A stretch of DNA of 64,000 bases from Paenibacillus phytohabitans (GTDB taxonomy: Bacteria; Bacillota; Bacilli; Paenibacillales; Paenibacillaceae), in the NCBI RefSeq assembly GCF_013141775.1, contig NZ_WHOB01000017.1, positions 1-64,000 of the forward strand, given 5' to 3'. Below are positions 45,172 to 54,040 of this stretch, in pieces (positions within the stretch are counted from its first letter, which is position 1; each line of letters begins with the position of its first letter). The notes below the pieces were generated by a model. That model was not told where the DNA came from. It saw only the letters and a program-made list of their open reading frames with translations, and did not search any database. The position numbers were made by a program, and so were the translations under genes.

Positions 45172-46560
45172 ATGAACAAATTCATGAAGAGCAAGAGGCC
45201 GGCCGTCCTGCTTACAACAGTTCTGACAGCAATGGTAGCTGTATCGGGCTGCGGCGGCGGCAAATCAGCAGGGAATGTCGCAGCAGGGGACAGCGGAGCC
45301 GGGAACTCCGGCGGGTCCGGTGAACAGGTGACAATATCCCATTATACGATTGACTCGGAGGACCGCACGTTCATTGAGAAGCTGATTCCCGACTTCGAGC
45401 AAGAGCATCCGAATATCAAGGTTAAGGTGGAGAAAGCACCTTACGAGCAGTTCGACAGCAAGCTGCAGACGCTGATTGCCGGCGGCAATTCCCCGGATGT
45501 TACGAGCCACTACGGATACGGCGGTTTCGCCGAGTATTATAACAAAGACATGCTGCTCGACCTGACCGACCTCATTAAGGAAGACGGCTTCAAGGCCGAG
45601 GACTATAACATCCCCGAGAATCTGATGAAGATCTACACGGTGAACGGCCATACCTACGGCATACCGGTCAATATGTACGTCACCCTGATGCTCTACAACA
45701 AGGATATGTTCGATGCGGCAGGTGTCTCCTATCCGCCAAGCGATTATGAAGATAAGAGCTGGACTTTTGAGCGGATGGTTGAGGATGCCAAGAAGATGAC
45801 CCTCGTCTCCGACGATATCGCCAAAACGCAATACGGCGTAGACTTCACCTGGGCGGAACGGGATATGCGGCCGCTGTACTTCGGGGCAGAGCCTTACTCC
45901 GCGGATACCTGGACCAACGGCGGCGTTCCTTCCGAGACACATTTCGACTCCCCTGAGGTCATTGCCGCTTACCAGAAGCTGTTCGACCTTGTCTTCAAGG
46001 ATAAGGTGTCCCCCACTTCCGAGTGGAGTAAAAGCGTAGCCGGACAGAACGGCGACCCGTTCGTTGCAGGCAAGATCGGGATGTCGATCGGCGGTTCCTG
46101 GAACCTCGCAGGGGCTAACGACTTCCCGTTCAAAATCGGCGTAGCCGCAGTGCCATGGGGCGGCAATGAGCAGGTGCGCAGCACACTGTTCGTCGATCCG
46201 CTGCTGATTCTGAAGGATTCGAAGCATCCGAAGGAAGCTTTTGAATGGATCAAATACCTGATGACCACCGAGGTCCAGGAGAAGTCCATTGAGCTGAGCG
46301 GCGGCAATCCGCCGGTCAACACCGCAGCGGCTGAAGTTTATTACAAGCATTTTGACGGAATTGATCCGGAGGATGTGAAGAAGGTCTACGAGGGCGCGGT
46401 CAAATACGGCTATGAATCCTATAACCATCTGATCACCAACTACTCGCAGATCAACGATATGTTCATTAATGAGCTGCAGCCTGTCGAGACCGGACACAAG
46501 ACGCTGGAAGAGGTGATGCCGGTGATTCAGAAGAAAGTAACGGAGATTATCAAAAGATAA
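45172..46560 (+). CDS. ABC sugar-binding lipoprotein
   Basis: 462 residues from the ATG at 45172 (GGAGGGATTGG upstream). The signal sequence ends in VSGC (Cys27), then a Gly/Ser-rich linker. The mature protein is a family-1 sugar-binding protein (ISHYTIDSEDRTFIEKLIPDFEQEHPNIKVKVEKAPYEQF; FVAGKIGMSIGGSWNLAG). It delivers a sugar to the two permeases. The downstream kinase and GH4 enzyme suggest the cargo is a disaccharide. A GCGGC-TTCA-GCCGC stem at 46563-46576 follows the gene. Confidence 0.92.
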   Translation: MNKFMKSKRPAVLLTTVLTAMVAVSGCGGGKSAGNVAAGDSGAGNSGGSGEQVTISHYTIDSEDRTFIEKLIPDFEQEHPNIKVKVEKAPYEQFDSKLQTLIAGGNSPDVTSHYGYGGFAEYYNKDMLLDLTDLIKEDGFKAEDYNIPENLMKIYTVNGHTYGIPVNMYVTLMLYNKDMFDAAGVSYPPSDYEDKSWTFERMVEDAKKMTLVSDDIAKTQYGVDFTWAERDMRPLYFGAEPYSADTWTNGGVPSETHFDSPEVIAAYQKLFDLVFKDKVSPTSEWSKSVAGQNGDPFVAGKIGMSIGGSWNLAGANDFPFKIGVAAVPWGGNEQVRSTLFVDPLLILKDSKHPKEAFEWIKYLMTTEVQEKSIELSGGNPPVNTAAAEVYYKHFDGIDPEDVKKVYEGAVKYGYESYNHLITNYSQINDMFINELQPVETGHKTLEEVMPVIQKKVTEIIKR

Positions 46561-46668
46561 GGCGGCTTCAGCCGCTGCGGCAATTATACGTTTAGCGGAA
46601 CACCGGCGCTCCCTGTATACTGGAGACAGATACTAGCACCGGAAAATCCGCCGCAAGGAGCGTTTGAG

Positions 46669-47658
46669 ATGAAAGTAAGTATTTTTGATGTAGCCAAAAA
46701 ATCAGGGCTGTCCGTGGTCACCGTATCGCGGGTATTAAACGGCGCCGGGTCTGTGCGGGAGAACAACCGCCAGAAGGTGCTCGATGCGATCAAAGAGCTG
46801 GATTACCGCCCTAATGCGGCTGCGCGCAGCCTGGCCAGCGGCAAGACCGGCATCATCGGCCTGATTGTAACGACACTTCAGGATTCCTTCTTCGATGCGG
46901 TGGTCAAAGAGCTGAATGAGACGCTGGCCCTGCATGGTTATTTCCTGGCAATCTCCATCTCTACGGGCATCGGCTCGGACGAGAACCACTATCTGATTCA
47001 GGAAGACCGCGTAGACGGGCTCATCCTGCTCTCGCCGATGAAAGAAGACAATTATATCATGGAGCTGAAACGGCGGGGTATCCCCTATGTGCTGATTGAC
47101 AATCAGCTGCCGGAGAACGATACCTACTCGATTACCATCGATAACTTCAAAGGCGGATATGCCGCGGCCAGCCACCTGCTGGAGCTGGGACATACCTCCA
47201 TCGCCCATATCTGCGGGCAGGAAATGTTCCGCAGCACGCGGGAACGGCGCGCCGGCTTCCAGCAGGCACTGCAGGACCGGGGGATTACCCCGTTCGAAAT
47301 CGTCTCCGGCGAATTCGAGATCGAGATGGGTTACAGCACGGCGAGACGCTGGCTGCAAGCGGGCACACTCCCCGCGGCTGTATTCGCCGGAGATGACAAT
47401 ATCGCTCTCGGCGTCATCAACGCCCTGATGGAAGCGGGAGTGCGGGTGCCTGAGGAAGTCGCAGTGGTCGGCTATGACGACCACTATATTGCTTCCCAGC
47501 TCCGCCCGCACCTGACCACCCTGCGACAGCCGGCGGACAAGATCGGAGTGGCGGCAGCCGATATGCTGCTGCGCAGACTGAGCGGCGAGATGAAGCGCGG
47601 CTCGAACATCCGGATCGACCCGGAGCTGATCATACGGGAATCTACGCTGAAATCCTGA
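46669..47658 (+). CDS. LacI-family transcriptional regulator
   Basis: 329 residues. N-terminal helix-turn-helix SIFDVAKKSGLSVVTVSRVLNGAGSVRENNRQKVLDAIKELDYRPNAAARSLASGK with the LacI hinge helix, then a periplasmic-binding-like effector domain (GIIGLIVTT, RVDGLILLSP, VFAGDDNIALGVINALMEAGVRVPEEVAVVGYDD). It probably represses the operon through the AAnCGnTT sites at 43166-43336 and releases it on binding the sugar or its phosphate. It sits inside the operon between transport and enzyme genes. The ATG follows AAGGAG. Confidence 0.93.
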   Translation: MKVSIFDVAKKSGLSVVTVSRVLNGAGSVRENNRQKVLDAIKELDYRPNAAARSLASGKTGIIGLIVTTLQDSFFDAVVKELNETLALHGYFLAISISTGIGSDENHYLIQEDRVDGLILLSPMKEDNYIMELKRRGIPYVLIDNQLPENDTYSITIDNFKGGYAAASHLLELGHTSIAHICGQEMFRSTRERRAGFQQALQDRGITPFEIVSGEFEIEMGYSTARRWLQAGTLPAAVFAGDDNIALGVINALMEAGVRVPEEVAVVGYDDHYIASQLRPHLTTLRQPADKIGVAAADMLLRRLSGEMKRGSNIRIDPELIIRESTLKS

Positions 47659-47668
47659 TGATGTGATG

Positions 47669-47812
47669 CTATCAAAACTAAGCATATGCTTCCGAGGCGA
47701 GTTTTGCGAAGTGGGCATCAAAGAAGGTTAGGCTATCAAAACTAAGCATATGCTTCCGAGGCGAGTTTTGCGAAGTGGGCATCAAAGAAGGTTAGGCTAT
47801 CAAAACTTTAGG
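47669..47812. repeat. 64-bp direct repeat ending at a ribosome binding site
   Basis: Two near-identical 64-bp copies start with ATCAAAAC at 47671 and 47735, and a third partial copy starts at 47799 and runs into CTTTAGGAG, the ribosome binding site of the kinase gene. Each copy has ATGCTTCCGAGGCGAGTTTT and GCGAAGTGGGC. It is the same family as 39391-39537. Confidence 0.9.
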
Positions 47813-47823
47813 AGTGACGACCA

Positions 47824-48819
47824 TTGGCTTACTACTTGGGGATCGATGGGGGAGGCAGCAAAACCTACGCCCTCCTAAGCGATGAACACGGCCATATTCT
47901 CGGCAAAGGCAGGAGCGGCAACGGTAATCACCAGACCGGAGCGCAGCAGGCGGCGGCAAGTATCCGCGAAGCAGCCTTGGCCGCTCTGGCTGAAGCCGGA
48001 CTCCGGCTGGAGGATATCAGGCATACGTACCTGGGCCTTGCCGGGGCCGACCGCAAGACCGATTATGAGATCCTTCATCCGATGATCCGCGGCATCGGAT
48101 TTACTGCATATACGATCAGCGGCGATCCGATGATCGGCCTGCGGGCGGGTACGGACCGCCCCTACGGGGTAGCCCTGATCTGCGGCACCGGCACTAACGC
48201 GGCCGGCCGCAACCCGCAGGGCCAGCACTTCCAGTGCGGCGGCTTCGATTATATGTACGGCGATTTCGGCGGCGGCGGCGCACTGAATATCGAGGTCTTC
48301 CGCACGGTCATCCGCGCCTGGGACGGCCGGGAGGCCGCAACCCTGCTCACGAAGCCGCTACTGAAGCTGCTCGGCTATGAACGGGTGAATGATATGTACA
48401 ATGATTTCCTCGATCACGGCAAGCAGGTGCCGCTGGATGCCGCCCGCTTGCTCTTCCCGGCGGCTGCCGAAGGTGATGCTGCGGCGCTCGCCATCCTGCA
48501 CCGTCAGGGCGTGGAACTGGGCAAGGCGGCAGCCGCCGTAATCCATAGATTAGGCATGGAGAACGATGGTTTTGATGTAGTGCTGGCCGGAAGCCTGCTG
48601 ACCCGGGGCGACCGCGGCTGGATCCGGGATCCGATCGAACAGGCTGTGCGTGAAGCGGCTCCGGGTGCGTCTATAGTGACTTTAACTACGGAGCCAGTCG
48701 TCGGCGCCCTCTGGTCGGCGCTGGAGAGTGACGGCATCACGATAAGCCATGAAATGTATGAGCAAATGCGTCCCTTTCAGGAATTTGAACATATCCCCAC
48801 CACAACAAGACAGGAGTGA
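47824..48819 (+). CDS. BadF/BadG-type sugar kinase (N-acetylglucosamine-kinase-like)
   Basis: 331 residues; TTG start 9 nt behind AGGAG. ASKHA-fold signatures: the phosphate-1 loop GIDGGGSKTYALL (6-18), the LGLAGADRKTD segment, ICGTGTNAAGR (about 120-130) and GGFDYMYGDFGGGGALN, as in human and bacterial N-acetylglucosamine kinases. It would phosphorylate an amino sugar or disaccharide in the cytosol with ATP. Seven bp separate it from the GH4 gene, so kinase and phospho-glycosidase are likely sequential steps. Confidence 0.88.
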   Translation: MAYYLGIDGGGSKTYALLSDEHGHILGKGRSGNGNHQTGAQQAAASIREAALAALAEAGLRLEDIRHTYLGLAGADRKTDYEILHPMIRGIGFTAYTISGDPMIGLRAGTDRPYGVALICGTGTNAAGRNPQGQHFQCGGFDYMYGDFGGGGALNIEVFRTVIRAWDGREAATLLTKPLLKLLGYERVNDMYNDFLDHGKQVPLDAARLLFPAAAEGDAAALAILHRQGVELGKAAAAVIHRLGMENDGFDVVLAGSLLTRGDRGWIRDPIEQAVREAAPGASIVTLTTEPVVGALWSALESDGITISHEMYEQMRPFQEFEHIPTTTRQE

Positions 48820-48825
48820 TTCATC

Positions 48826-50160
48826 TTGGCAGTTAACCAAGGTCTTAAGATCGCCGTGATCGGCGGGGGTTCTTCCTATACCCCGGAACTCGTAGAAGGC
48901 TTCATTCTGCATTACAAGGAGCTTCCGGTGCGGGAGCTATGGCTTGTGGATATTGAAGCCGGCCTGCATAAACTGAACATCGTGGGCGCTCTGGCGAAGC
49001 GGATGGTCGAGAAATCCGGCCTCCCTATAGAGGTCCACCTCACCACCGACCGCCGCGAGGCCATTGCAGGTGCCGACTTCGTCAGCACCCAGATCCGCGT
49101 CGGGATGCTGGATGCCCGCGCCCGCGATGAGTCCATTCCGCTGAAATACGGCGTGATCGGCCAGGAAACGACCGGCCCCGGCGGAATGTTGAAAGCGCTG
49201 CGCACGATCCCCGTCATCCTCGGCATCTGCCGTGATATCGAGGAGCTGGCTCCGGACGCCTGGCTGCTCAACTTCACCAATCCGGCAGGTATGGTGACCG
49301 AAGCAGTACTGCGGTATTCGAAGGTAAAGAGCATCGGCCTCTGCAATGCCCCGATTGGTCTGATTAAGCAGGTATCCGCCAAATATAATGCGGCCCCAGA
49401 CCGGATCTATGCCGAGTTCGTCGGCCTCAATCACCTGCACTGGATCACCCGCATTGATGTCGAAGGTGAAGACAAGCTGGATGACATGCTGGCCGATACC
49501 GCCGGCTACAGCGCGAAGAATGTTCCGGCGCGCGAGTGGAACCCCGAGTTCCTGCAATCGCTGCATGCCCTCCCCTCTTATTATTTGAAATATTTCTATA
49601 TGACGGATGCGATGCTTGAAGAGCAGCAGGCCTCGGCCTCAAAAGGCGAGAACCGTGCAGAAGTCGTCAAGCGCGTGGAGGAAGAGCTGTTTGAAATCTA
49701 CGGAAACCTGGAGCTTAGCGAGAAGCCGAAGCAGCTGGAGCAGCGCGGCGGGGCTTTCTATTCGGAGGCTGCCGTCAACCTGATGCGCTCGCTGCATAAC
49801 GGCACCAATGACATTCAGACGCTGAATGTTGCGAACCGCGGCATCCTGGACTTCCTGCCGGATGATGCCAGCATCGAGGTCAACTGCGTTGTCACCAAGA
49901 CTGGCCCACTGCCGCTGCCGCTGACCAAGATTCCGCCGATGGCCAAAGGGCTAATCCATGCGGTCAAGACCTACGAGCAGCTCGCCATCGACGCTGCCGT
50001 TACCGGAGACCGGAGCCTGGCTATTCAAGCTTTGGCACACCATCCGCTTGTCCCTTCTGTAGAAGTAGCTATCGCTATGCTGGATGAGATGCTGGAAGCG
50101 AATAAGGAGTATTTGCCGGCATTCTTCGGGCAAGAGGTCCCCGCTGCTTCTGTCTTATAA
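48826..50160 (+). CDS. GH4 6-phospho-glycosidase
   Basis: 444 residues; TTG start with AGGAG overlapping the end of the kinase gene. GH4 enzymes hydrolyse 6-phospho-glycosides by an NAD+- and Mn2+-dependent redox/elimination mechanism. Visible: the NAD loop IAVIGGGSSYTPELVEG (9-25), NFTNPAGM (149-156), Cys173 in GLCNAPIG and His203 in GLNHLHW as metal ligands. It is closest in pattern to 6-phospho-beta-glucosidases (LicH/CelF/ChbF). The phosphorylated disaccharide from the neighbouring kinase would be the substrate. Last gene of the operon. Confidence 0.92.
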   Translation: MAVNQGLKIAVIGGGSSYTPELVEGFILHYKELPVRELWLVDIEAGLHKLNIVGALAKRMVEKSGLPIEVHLTTDRREAIAGADFVSTQIRVGMLDARARDESIPLKYGVIGQETTGPGGMLKALRTIPVILGICRDIEELAPDAWLLNFTNPAGMVTEAVLRYSKVKSIGLCNAPIGLIKQVSAKYNAAPDRIYAEFVGLNHLHWITRIDVEGEDKLDDMLADTAGYSAKNVPAREWNPEFLQSLHALPSYYLKYFYMTDAMLEEQQASASKGENRAEVVKRVEEELFEIYGNLELSEKPKQLEQRGGAFYSEAAVNLMRSLHNGTNDIQTLNVANRGILDFLPDDASIEVNCVVTKTGPLPLPLTKIPPMAKGLIHAVKTYEQLAIDAAVTGDRSLAIQALAHHPLVPSVEVAIAMLDEMLEANKEYLPAFFGQEVPAASVL

Positions 50161-50186
50161 AGTATTAAGTCATGTATTAAGTCATA

Positions 50187-50240
50187 TAAAAAGCCCGTGC
50201 TGACCGCAAATGAACCATTGCGGCTGGAACGGGCTTTTGC
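50187..50240. terminator. Bidirectional terminator
   Basis: AAAAAGCCCGT (50188-50198) pairs with ACGGGCTTTT (50229-50238), with an inner CCGCAA/TTGCGG stem. It separates the disaccharide operon from a convergent lipoprotein gene. Confidence 0.88.
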
Positions 50241-50241
50241 A

Positions 50242-50964
50242 TTATTTTACAATGATATAGCGGTACGTTTCGCCTTCAATTTTGACATCCGCATACAGCG
50301 GCTTGCTGCCCGACTCTACTTCGTCAGGAACTTCAGCCAGATAGACCAGAGTACCATTCTTGAGCGGTTCAATTTCGGAAATACTGGTATAGGTGAAGTC
50401 TTCTCCGCCGTTTTCTTCCATGGTGGAAAAGGTGCTATATTCGTATTTGTTATCATATTTAACCTTTACATCTGCTACAGCATCCGCATCCATGGCCTCT
50501 CCGGCCAGGTTCTTCGCCTGTAAAGTGATTGCCAAATAGGTTGTACCCGGTTCCTTAGCTTCATAATACGTATAGAAACTTCCTGGCTTGGATGGTATAA
50601 CCTTCTTGGCAAAAGAGGTCTTCGTAATAGTATACTCGCCGATCCCATCAATCACCAGCGGTGTGCCCTTCACCATTGTCTTTTGATCATCCCCGGCATC
50701 CGCCACTGCAGTACCGGCTTCTTCGCCTGCGGGTTCCACGACTTCCGCTTCTCCTGCTGCAGTTACAGGTAACACAGAGGCTTCTTCCTTCAATTTGTCA
50801 TTCTCTGCCTTCAGCTGCTTGTTCTCTTCCTGCAGTTTGCTGATCTCTGTCTTCAGTTTCTCCGTGTTCTCTCCTGCGGAGCCTGATTTCCCCGAAGAGC
50901 ATCCAGCCACCGATAACGCCAGCATAGCCGCAGATAACCAGATACTTATTGTTCTCACTTTCAT
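50242..50964 (-). CDS. Lipoprotein with coiled coil and DUF4352-like domain
   Basis: 240 residues from the ATG at 50964 (GGGGTG upstream). Lipobox SVAGC with Cys22. Residues about 35-60 form a Lys/Glu heptad coiled coil (EKLKTEISKLQEENKQLKAENDKLKEE), then an acidic Glu/Ala linker and a C-terminal beta-sandwich (about 115-240) with the pattern of DUF4352-type immunoprotective/telomeric-like folds (TYLAITLQAKNLAGEAMDADAVADVKVKYDNKYEY). Exported, membrane-attached. The function is unknown; the neighbours give no clue. Confidence 0.75.
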   Translation of the reverse strand: MKVRTISIWLSAAMLALSVAGCSSGKSGSAGENTEKLKTEISKLQEENKQLKAENDKLKEEASVLPVTAAGEAEVVEPAGEEAGTAVADAGDDQKTMVKGTPLVIDGIGEYTITKTSFAKKVIPSKPGSFYTYYEAKEPGTTYLAITLQAKNLAGEAMDADAVADVKVKYDNKYEYSTFSTMEENGGEDFTYTSISEIEPLKNGTLVYLAEVPDEVESGSKPLYADVKIEGETYRYIIVK

Positions 50965-51085
50965 ATGACACCCCAATATTTGTATTTTAACTCTAATATT
51001 ATATAGCAGATCCTGGGCCAAAGGATAGAAAAAAATGTAATATTGTGTCACAAATATAATCAAGAACCTGGTACAGCTGGCTCAA

Positions 51086-51130
51086 TAAAAAAGGCATTCC
51101 AAGCCATTACGGGGCCAGGAATACCTTCAT
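51086..51130 (-). terminator. Terminator of HIT gene
   Basis: AAGGCATTCC (51091-51100) pairs with GGAATACCTT (51118-51127) with one mismatch; on the minus strand TTTTTTATTG follows. Confidence 0.75.
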
Positions 51131-51180
51131 TTATAGGAGCGGCAGTTAAGGCTGGCCCCTCCAATGTTGAACTGAAGTGT

Positions 51181-51606
51181 TTATTGCAAATACGCCCTAA
51201 TCTTCCCGATCATCTCCTGAACCTCTTCATCCGTCAAATAGGTCTGGCCCGGATTCATCTGGAAGGTGGAGCCAAAGTCCGCCTGCCCGTCATACTTCGG
51301 AACGATGTGCATATGTAGATGATGCAGCTTGTCGCCGTAAGCGCCATAGTTTATTTTATCCGGCCCGAAGGCCTGGTCCACCGCTGCGGCTACCTGCGCA
51401 ACATCATTCATGAATGCGGACAATTCGTCTGCGGTAAGCTGGAACAGCTCTTTTACATGATCGCGGTAGACCACATTGCATCTGCCCTTATACGTCTGCT
51501 CTTTGAACAGAAAGACTGTCGAAACCCCCAGCTCGCAGATTTCAATCATCAGGTTGTCCCGCCGTTCATCCTCCATACAGTACATACACTCCTGATTCTT
51601 CTCCAT
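51181..51606 (-). CDS. HIT family hydrolase
   Basis: 141 residues from the ATG at 51606 behind AAAGGA; the frame opens 22 codons earlier without a site. The histidine triad is H96-L-H98-M-H100-I-V in KLHHLHMHIVPK. An N-terminal CMYC pair suggests a zinc-knuckle-like start as in some bacterial HIT proteins. These enzymes hydrolyse or transfer nucleotide-phosphate bonds (for example AMP-lysine, Ap4A). Cytosolic, monocistronic. Confidence 0.9.
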   Translation of the reverse strand: MEKNQECMYCMEDERRDNLMIEICELGVSTVFLFKEQTYKGRCNVVYRDHVKELFQLTADELSAFMNDVAQVAAAVDQAFGPDKINYGAYGDKLHHLHMHIVPKYDGQADFGSTFQMNPGQTYLTDEEVQEMIGKIRAYLQ

Positions 51607-51727
51607 ATCTTCAGATCCTTTCGCCTCTGGATTACACTGCGTTATCTTAGTACACGCTCTATACTGCTCCACAAATCTGCTGCCGACTATTAAAACGGTT
51701 ACACTCTATCAAATTCGAAGCTCCTGG

Positions 51728-52579
51728 TTATGCCCGGTGCTGCTTGCGGTACTGCAGCGGAGAGCGCCCCGTAATTCCCTTGAACATCCGCCCGAAATGA
51801 GCAATGCTGTCGAAGCCCGTCGCTTCTGCAACCCGGGTGATCGGCCAGTCCGTTTCCGTCAGCAGCGTCTTCGTCTCGCGGATGCGGACATAATTCAGGT
51901 ACTCGATAATTGTAAAGCCTGTCGTCTGCTTGAACGTCCGGCACAAATACGTGGAGCTGATGAAGAACTGCTCGGCAATCCCGCCAAGGGTAAGCTTCTC
52001 GCCGTAGTGCGCATCCAGATATTCAATGATGCCATACACCCGGCGCTGCCCCTCGCTTTGTTCGGGAGAGACCAGAGCGGGCTTCGCCTTGCGTATCCGC
52101 TCCAGCTGGATCAGCAGCTGCAGCAGCAGCGTCCTGGTATATTCACCGCCCCACAGCTTAGCCTCCTTCTGTTCCCCCAGCATGGCGTGGAGCAAATCAG
52201 CAATCACTCCCTGTTCATGCGCAGTAGGCCTCAGCAGGAAGCTCTCCCCCTCAAAAATACTCATCCAGTTCGGCCCGGGAGCGGCCGGTTCCAGATACGA
52301 ATCATCGAAGCTGACCAGGACCCGCTCATGCGGCTGGTGGTTTCCGCCCGTTGTGCGGTGCAGATGATTTTTGTTAATAAATACAAGATCTCCGGCCTCC
52401 AGCGCGTAAATGCGGTTGCGGATATAGTAATGCCGTTCCCCGGACAGCAGATAGTAAATCTCGTAGAAATCATGGAAGTGGTCGATGTCCATATTGAAAT
52501 ATCCGCTCCGCTTGAGCTGCTCGATCTGAAAGATGGGCTCCACTCTGCACCAGGCCTCCCGCCAGGATAAGATATGCAT
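51728..52579 (-). CDS. AraC-family regulator with cupin sensor domain
   Basis: 283 residues. N-terminal AraC-type cupin (about 15-110; FHDFYEIYYLLSGERHYYIRNRIYALEAGDLVFINKNHLHR) for a small ligand, likely a sugar, and two C-terminal helix-turn-helix motifs (LTLGGIAEQFFISSTYLCRTFKQTTGFTIIEYLNYVRI; ITRVAEATGFDSIAHFGRMFKGITGRSPLQYR). Divergent from the oxidoreductase gene with about 90 bp between, so it probably regulates that gene. A GGAAAG site precedes the ATG. Confidence 0.9.
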   Translation of the reverse strand: MHILSWREAWCRVEPIFQIEQLKRSGYFNMDIDHFHDFYEIYYLLSGERHYYIRNRIYALEAGDLVFINKNHLHRTTGGNHQPHERVLVSFDDSYLEPAAPGPNWMSIFEGESFLLRPTAHEQGVIADLLHAMLGEQKEAKLWGGEYTRTLLLQLLIQLERIRKAKPALVSPEQSEGQRRVYGIIEYLDAHYGEKLTLGGIAEQFFISSTYLCRTFKQTTGFTIIEYLNYVRIRETKTLLTETDWPITRVAEATGFDSIAHFGRMFKGITGRSPLQYRKQHRA

Positions 52580-52670
52580 ACTTTCCGGTTAAATAGACTA
52601 AATACCGTTCACTTTCTGCATTTCCTATACTATAAAATAGAATCAAATCCAAGTAAATGGAGTGATCCCC

Positions 52671-53957
52671 TTGTCCAAAAAGAAATATGTAATCGTCGGC
52701 ACCGGTGGCCGGGCCGAATTTTTCTACGGCGCTCTTGTTACCGTTTACAACGAAACGTCCGAGCTGGTCGCTATCTGTGATGTCAATCAGACGCGGATGA
52801 ATTTCGCTAATCATATGCTGACTGACAAATACGGCTATCATGATGTGCCTACCTACAAAGCCGAAGATTTCGACCGGATGATTGCCGAAACCAAGCCTGA
52901 CTATGTACTGGTAACCACCATTGACCGCACGCATCACAAGTATATTATCCGCGCAATGGAGCTTGGCTGTGACGTCATTTCCGAGAAGCCGATGACGATT
53001 GACGAAGAGAAATGCCAGGAGATCTTCGATGCCATCGAGCGTACCGGCAAGAATCTGCGTGTCACCTTCAACTACCGCTATGCACCGCATAACACGAAGA
53101 TCCGCGAGGTCATTATGGACGGCGTGCTGGGCGAGATCCTGTCCGTCAATTTCGAATGGCTGCTGAACACCCAGCATGGGGCGGACTATTTCCGCAGATG
53201 GCACCGCGACAAACGCAACAGCGGCGGCCTCCTGGTGCACAAATCGACGCATCACTTCGACCTGATGAACTTCTGGCTGGCTTCACAGCCGGATACCGTG
53301 TTCGCGATGGGCGATCTGCGCTTCTACGGCAAGGAGAATGCCGAGAAACGCGGCATCACCGAGTTCTACCAGCGTGCCTACGGCAGCAAGGCTGCCGAGA
53401 ACGACCCGTTCGCGCTCCATCTGGACCGCAATGAGCACCTGAAGAGCATGTATCTGGATGCCGAGCATGAAGACGGCTACCAGCGCGACCAGAGCGTCTT
53501 CGGAGACAATATCAGCATCGAAGATACGATGAATGTTATGGTCAAATATAAGAATAAGACGGTCATGAACTATTCGCTCAACGCGTATATGCCGTGGGAA
53601 GGCTTCATCATCGTCTTCAACGGCACACAGGGACGGATGGAGGTCCGCATTACCGAGCAGTCCTACGTTAATTCCGGCGGCAAAAAAGAAAACGAAGGCG
53701 CGCTGGAAGGCGTGAATATCATGATCTATCCGCACTTCAAAGAGCCTTACCGCGTGGAGTTCGAGAGCAGCGCAGGCGGACACGGCGGCGGCGATCCGGT
53801 GCTGCTGCGTGATATTTTTGACAAGAAGCAGGAAGACCGCTTCAACCGCGCAGCCTCGCATAAGGACGGAGCAATGTCGATTATGACCGGCATTGCCGCC
53901 AACCGCTCGATCAAGACCGGCCAGCCGGTGAAGGTTGACGATATCTGGAAGGCGTAG
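52671..53957 (+). CDS. Gfo/Idh/MocA-family oxidoreductase
   Basis: 428 residues from a TTG at 52671, 8 nt behind GGAG; a GTG three codons earlier overlaps the site. N-terminal Rossmann fold (KYVIVGTGGRAEFFYGAL, 5-22), EKP at 105-107 with the conserved Lys, and a C-terminal alpha/beta domain with the HKSTHHFDLMNFWL segment that carries the catalytic His. It would oxidise or reduce a sugar or inositol with NAD(P). The control by the divergent AraC protein suggests inducible sugar catabolism. No other pathway genes are adjacent. Confidence 0.9.
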   Translation: MSKKKYVIVGTGGRAEFFYGALVTVYNETSELVAICDVNQTRMNFANHMLTDKYGYHDVPTYKAEDFDRMIAETKPDYVLVTTIDRTHHKYIIRAMELGCDVISEKPMTIDEEKCQEIFDAIERTGKNLRVTFNYRYAPHNTKIREVIMDGVLGEILSVNFEWLLNTQHGADYFRRWHRDKRNSGGLLVHKSTHHFDLMNFWLASQPDTVFAMGDLRFYGKENAEKRGITEFYQRAYGSKAAENDPFALHLDRNEHLKSMYLDAEHEDGYQRDQSVFGDNISIEDTMNVMVKYKNKTVMNYSLNAYMPWEGFIIVFNGTQGRMEVRITEQSYVNSGGKKENEGALEGVNIMIYPHFKEPYRVEFESSAGGHGGGDPVLLRDIFDKKQEDRFNRAASHKDGAMSIMTGIAANRSIKTGQPVKVDDIWKA

Positions 53958-53996
53958 CCGTCCAGCCGTCTTCCCTTCCCGCTGGGCTTATAGAAG

Positions 53997-54040
53997 AAGG
54001 CGTGCCTCCCGGCCCAAACCGGAGTGCACGCCTTTTTTTT
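53997..54040. terminator. Bidirectional terminator
   Basis: AAGGCGTGC (53997-54005) pairs with GCACGCCTT (54025-54033), with inner CCGG pairing, followed by TTTTTTTT. Its end abuts the stop of the convergent kinase gene. Confidence 0.85.
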
